Below, one piece after another: positions 14,818 through 16,683 of a stretch of 16,683 nt of DNA. The notes under the pieces are model-generated. The model saw only the letters and a list, made by a program, of their open reading frames with translations, was not told the origin of the DNA and ran no database searches. Positions within the stretch are counted from its first letter, which is position 1; each line of letters opens with the position of its first letter. Source of the DNA: JAWLHA01 sp041690535 (GTDB lineage: Bacteria > Pseudomonadota > Gammaproteobacteria > Thiohalomonadales > Thiohalomonadaceae); NCBI GenBank assembly GCA_041690535.1, contig JAWLHA010000079.1:1-16683 (forward strand). Direction: 5' to 3'. Position numbers and translations under genes: made by a program.

Positions 14818-16245
14818 CTACATAAGCGCCTCGTTCAGCCACAGGTGAACCCAGATGCTCAGGGCATAGCCCAGGGCGATGGCCCACGACCACTTGAGAT
14901 GGGCAAAGAAGGTGTAGATTCCCCGCGCCTGGCCCATCAGCGCCACCCCCGCGGCGGAACCGATGGAGAGCAGCGAGCCGCCCACCCCGGCGGTGAGCGT
15001 CACCAGTAGCCACTGGCCAAGCGACATGTCTGGATTCATGGTCAGGACCGCGAACATCACCGGAATGTTGTCCACGATGGCCGAGAGCACTCCGACCAGA
15101 ATGTTGGCCCAAGTGGCCCCCAGCCCGACATACATGGACTCGGAGGCGAGGGCAAGATAGCCGAGGGTTCCCAGACCGCCCACGCAGAGCACCACACCGT
15201 AGAAGAACATCAGGGTGTCCCACTCGGCGCGGGCCACGATGGAGAAGATGTCGAAGCGGTTGTCGCCATTGAATTGCACGCTGTGCCGCTCCGGCCCGTC
15301 CACCTCGGCATCCTCCCGGCGGCGGTGCTCCCGGCGACGAAGGAAGTAGCCGTAGAACTTCAGCAGGCCCAAGCCAGTCATCATGCCAAGCACGGGGGGG
15401 AGGTGGAGGAAGTTGTGCGCCGACACAGCCATGGCGATGGTCACGAGGAACAGGCCGATGACCACGAAACCACCTGGCTTCACGACGACCTCCTCGCTCA
15501 GCGCCGTGGGTTTCTCCTTGGCGACGACCAGGGACATCAACGCGGCAGGCACCACCCAGTTGACCAGAGATGGGATGAACAGATCGAAGAACTGGCTGAA
15601 CTGCACCACGCCTTTCTGCCAGACCATCAGGGTGGTGATGTCGCCGAAGGGGCTGAAAGCGCCCCCGGCGTTGGCCGCCACCACGATGTTGATGCAGGCC
15701 ACTGTGATGAAGGGGGCATTGCCCGCGGCGACCGCCATGACCACTGCGGCCATCAGCAGGGCCGTGGTGAGGTTATCTGCGACCGGAGAGATGAAGAAGG
15801 CCAGCAAACCGGTGATCCAGAAGACCGCCCGCAGGGAGAACCCGCGCGAGACCAGCCAGGCCCGCAGCGCATCGAACACGCGCCGCTCCTCCATCGTGTT
15901 GATATAGGTCATTGCCGCCAAGAGGAAGAGGAAGAGTTCGGCATACTCGAGGATGTTGTGCCGCACGGCCTGCTCGGCCGTGTGGGTGTCCCCCTGGGCG
16001 GCGTAAGCCAGACCGACCAGAAGCCAAATGATGCCCGCAGCGACCATCACCGGCTTGGACTTGCGCAGGTGCAGGAACTCCTCGCTGACCACGACGGCGT
16101 AGGCCACCACGAAAATGGCCACTGCCAGCAACCCGTACCATGTGGTGGTGAAGTCAACGGCCGGGCCTTGGGCCAAAGCGGGGAGGGGCAGGGCCAGCAG
16201 GCCAACCGGCCCGAGAAACCGGAAAAGAGTCGATGCTTTACTCAT
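14818..16245 (-). CDS. nhaD: NhaD family Na+/H+ antiporter
   Basis: The 475-residue inner-membrane protein belongs to the NhaD/arsenite-permease-like ion transporter superfamily. It exports Na+ or Li+ in exchange for protons, typically in marine, halophilic or alkaliphilic bacteria. It begins with a signal-like segment ending LPALAQ (residue 26), as in other NhaD proteins, followed by about a dozen hydrophobic segments. Conserved blocks are SPVADNLTTALLMAAV (153-168, with the Asp-Asn pair), NAGGAFSPFGDITTLMVW (192-209) and, in the second half, VDNIPVMFAV with GGSLLSIGSAAGVALMG. A charged loop, RRREHRRREDAEVDG, separates the halves. The ATG at 16245 is chosen over one at 16302 because AAGGA lies upstream and the signal segment becomes complete. 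Its upstream region contains direct repeats and a leader hairpin that may control it. Confidence 0.92.
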   Translation of the reverse strand: MSKASTLFRFLGPVGLLALPLPALAQGPAVDFTTTWYGLLAVAIFVVAYAVVVSEEFLHLRKSKPVMVAAGIIWLLVGLAYAAQGDTHTAEQAVRHNILEYAELFLFLLAAMTYINTMEERRVFDALRAWLVSRGFSLRAVFWITGLLAFFISPVADNLTTALLMAAVVMAVAAGNAPFITVACINIVVAANAGGAFSPFGDITTLMVWQKGVVQFSQFFDLFIPSLVNWVVPAALMSLVVAKEKPTALSEEVVVKPGGFVVIGLFLVTIAMAVSAHNFLHLPPVLGMMTGLGLLKFYGYFLRRREHRRREDAEVDGPERHSVQFNGDNRFDIFSIVARAEWDTLMFFYGVVLCVGGLGTLGYLALASESMYVGLGATWANILVGVLSAIVDNIPVMFAVLTMNPDMSLGQWLLVTLTAGVGGSLLSIGSAAGVALMGQARGIYTFFAHLKWSWAIALGYALSIWVHLWLNEALM

Positions 16246-16261
16246 GCGGGTCCTTTTTGTC

Positions 16262-16278
16262 GTTGTAGGAGGTACAAC
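16262..16278 (-). promoter_or_regulatory. Leader hairpin of nhaD
   Basis: On the minus strand GTTGTA and TACAAC form a 6-bp stem around CCTCC. It ends 16 bases before the nhaD ATG and ten bases before its AAGGA. The loop and first stem base contain TCCT, complementary to AGGA of the ribosome site, so a translational effect is conceivable. Alternatively it is a protein-binding palindrome. Confidence 0.4.
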
Positions 16279-16295
16279 AGGTTCGGGGCGGAATC

Positions 16296-16308
16296 TTATC
16301 ACAGCGGC
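16296..16308 (-). repeat. TTATCAC(A/T)GCGGC direct repeat, copy 1
   Basis: This 13-base sequence recurs at 16363-16375 with one mismatch, 67 bases away, in the same orientation. Read toward nhaD it is GCCGCTGTGATAA. Paired sites in front of an ion-transport gene may bind a regulator such as an NhaR-like protein; no such gene is in the window. Confidence 0.45.
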
Positions 16309-16362
16309 TCTGAGGCGGCGTGCTCGAGTAAACGACGGGGGTATCGATAAGATAAGGATCCG

Positions 16363-16375
16363 TTATCACTGCGGC
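16363..16375 (-). repeat. TTATCAC(A/T)GCGGC direct repeat, copy 2
   Basis: Second copy of the 16296-16308 sequence. It directly abuts the -35 hexamer of the divergent promoter at 16376-16404, so a protein bound here could affect both nhaD and the rightward transcript. Confidence 0.45.
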
Positions 16376-16404
16376 CTGTCATTTCCCCGACCCCTGTCTA
16401 TACT
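16376..16404 (+). promoter_or_regulatory. Sigma-70 promoter of a short rightward transcript
   Basis: CTGTCA (16376-16381) and TATACT (16399-16404) are separated by exactly 17 bases, matching the consensus at 4 and 5 of 6 positions. The start of transcription would be near 16411. The promoter is divergent from nhaD. Confidence 0.6.
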
Positions 16405-16410
16405 GAACCT

Positions 16411-16515
16411 TGACGGATGAGGAGCCAGCACATCGGACCGCATCCAACAGGTTTCTTCCCCCCTGCGCAATCATGCGCAACCCTCTATGCCCTGTTCCTT
16501 ACAGGGCATTTTTTT
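16411..16515 (+). ncRNA. Candidate small RNA or attenuated leader (~105 nt)
   Basis: A good promoter and a strong intrinsic terminator bracket about 105 bases. The interior contains a hairpin formed by TGCGCA-ATCA-TGCGCA (16464-16479) and the terminator stem at the 3' end. An ATG at 16417 opens a frame that runs through the terminator without stopping, so a self-contained peptide gene is unlikely. I do not recognise it as 4.5S, 6S or another standard RNA. It could be a stand-alone small RNA or an attenuator or riboswitch in front of a gene beyond the window edge. The divergent position relative to nhaD makes a link to ion stress possible, but this is inference. Confidence 0.5.
16487..16515 (+). 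terminator. Intrinsic terminator
   Basis: ATGCCCTGT (16487-16495) and ACAGGGCAT (16501-16509) form a perfect 9-bp stem with loop TCCTT, followed by a run of seven T (16509-16515). This is the only textbook rho-independent terminator in the window, and it is not downstream of any protein gene. Confidence 0.9.
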
Positions 16516-16522
16516 GTACCGC

Positions 16523-16537
16523 CCCGGGTACCCCGGG
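16523..16537. repeat. CCCGGG-TAC-CCCGGG hairpin
   Basis: CCCGGG repeats around TAC and, being self-complementary, can form a 6-bp stem. It precedes the second copy of the dispersed repeat, as a GC hairpin precedes the first copy at 7803-7824. Confidence 0.45.
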
Positions 16538-16554
16538 CAGCAGGGAAAACGCAG

Positions 16555-16591
16555 ACTTACCCAAGAGCGATGTAAGTCCTTGAAAGCAGGT
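16555..16591 (+). repeat. Dispersed intergenic repeat, copy 2
   Basis: ACTTAC (16555-16560) and GTAAGT (16572-16577) flank an 11-base loop and continue as CCTTGAAAGCAGGT. Bases 16565-16591 match copy 1 (7856-7882) at 26 of 27 positions. CATGGATG follows at 16601. The conserved tail and variable loop suggest a REP- or MITE-like element, or a conserved binding site. Confidence 0.75.
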
Positions 16592-16666
16592 TGTCGGCCG
16601 CATGGATGGGTGCAAGGACGCACTTATGCCGCGGGAGGGCAGGATGCCCGAAGCGGCCGCGGCCGG

Positions 16667-16680
16667 CGAGCGTACAGGGA
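16667..16680 (+). repeat. Short repeat CGAG(T/C)GTACAGGGA, copy 2
   Basis: It matches 97-110 at 13 of 14 positions. Here it follows copy 2 of the dispersed repeat by about 75 bases, within GC-rich sequence that holds no gene. It suggests that the long repeat and this motif belong to one composite intergenic element, truncated by the window end. Confidence 0.45.
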
Positions 16681-16683
16681 TGG

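Noticed and set aside
15274..16350. Long open frame opposite nhaD (358 codons, plus strand)
   Set aside because: Its translation is His/Gln/Glu/Gly-rich and low in complexity, as expected for the antisense of a GC-rich hydrophobic membrane gene. The nhaD frame has complete family motifs.
16411..16515. 4.5S (SRP) RNA or 6S RNA
   Set aside because: The length is near that of 4.5S RNA, but the conserved GGAA-tetraloop domain and end-to-end pairing are not seen. It is too short for 6S RNA.
16417..16515. Short peptide gene starting at the ATG at 16417
   Set aside because: The frame continues through the terminator with no stop and has no ribosome site before it.

Overview
The window is a compact, GC-rich stretch of chromosome that looks like a gammaproteobacterium, possibly a Chromatiales- or Ectothiorhodospira-like marine or alkaliphilic organism. 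The basis is the gene content: a YhiN-type flavoprotein, a YebC paralogue beginning MGRAYQNRK, an SrmB-like DEAD-box helicase with a C-terminal KERHRDRKNKGKRR tail, an NhaD sodium/proton antiporter and MltF-like lytic transglycosylase architecture. REP-like intergenic repeats fit the same picture. The genus is inference. No tRNA, rRNA, IS element, phage gene or CRISPR array was seen.

Layout. Positions 1-237 hold repeat-like sequence, then a FAD-dependent oxidoreductase (238-1419, +) faces a YebC-family translation factor (1513-2226, -) across a strong hairpin. Upstream of yebC on the same strand are a seven-repeat beta-propeller lipoprotein (2380-3741) and a MarR-type regulator (3830-4285), whose promoter is wrapped in nested inverted repeats. 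An exported helical protein of unknown function (4536-5372, +) converges on a 73-residue unknown protein (5394-5615, -).

The middle (5777-9962) is the most distinctive part. A large polytopic membrane protein with GT-C glycosyltransferase features (-) is divergent from a UbiA-superfamily enzyme of the decaprenyl-phosphate phosphoribosyltransferase type plus a HAD-IB phosphatase (+). Together these could make and use a polyprenyl-phosphate-linked pentose for envelope glycan modification. It is followed by an unusual lipoprotein carrying two tandem solute-binding (SBP_bac_3) domains and a lytic transglycosylase domain (10066-12159), then closely by a RibD/DHFR-like reductase (12187-12729).

The right part has a small Cys-rich protein (12987-13220), the DEAD-box helicase (13369-14715), a bidirectional hairpin and nhaD (14818-16245, -). 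Divergent from nhaD is a convincing short transcription unit: a promoter at 16376-16404 and an intrinsic terminator ending at 16515. This is a candidate ~105-nt small RNA or attenuated leader. The last 170 bases carry a copy of a repeat that also lies upstream of the UbiA gene.
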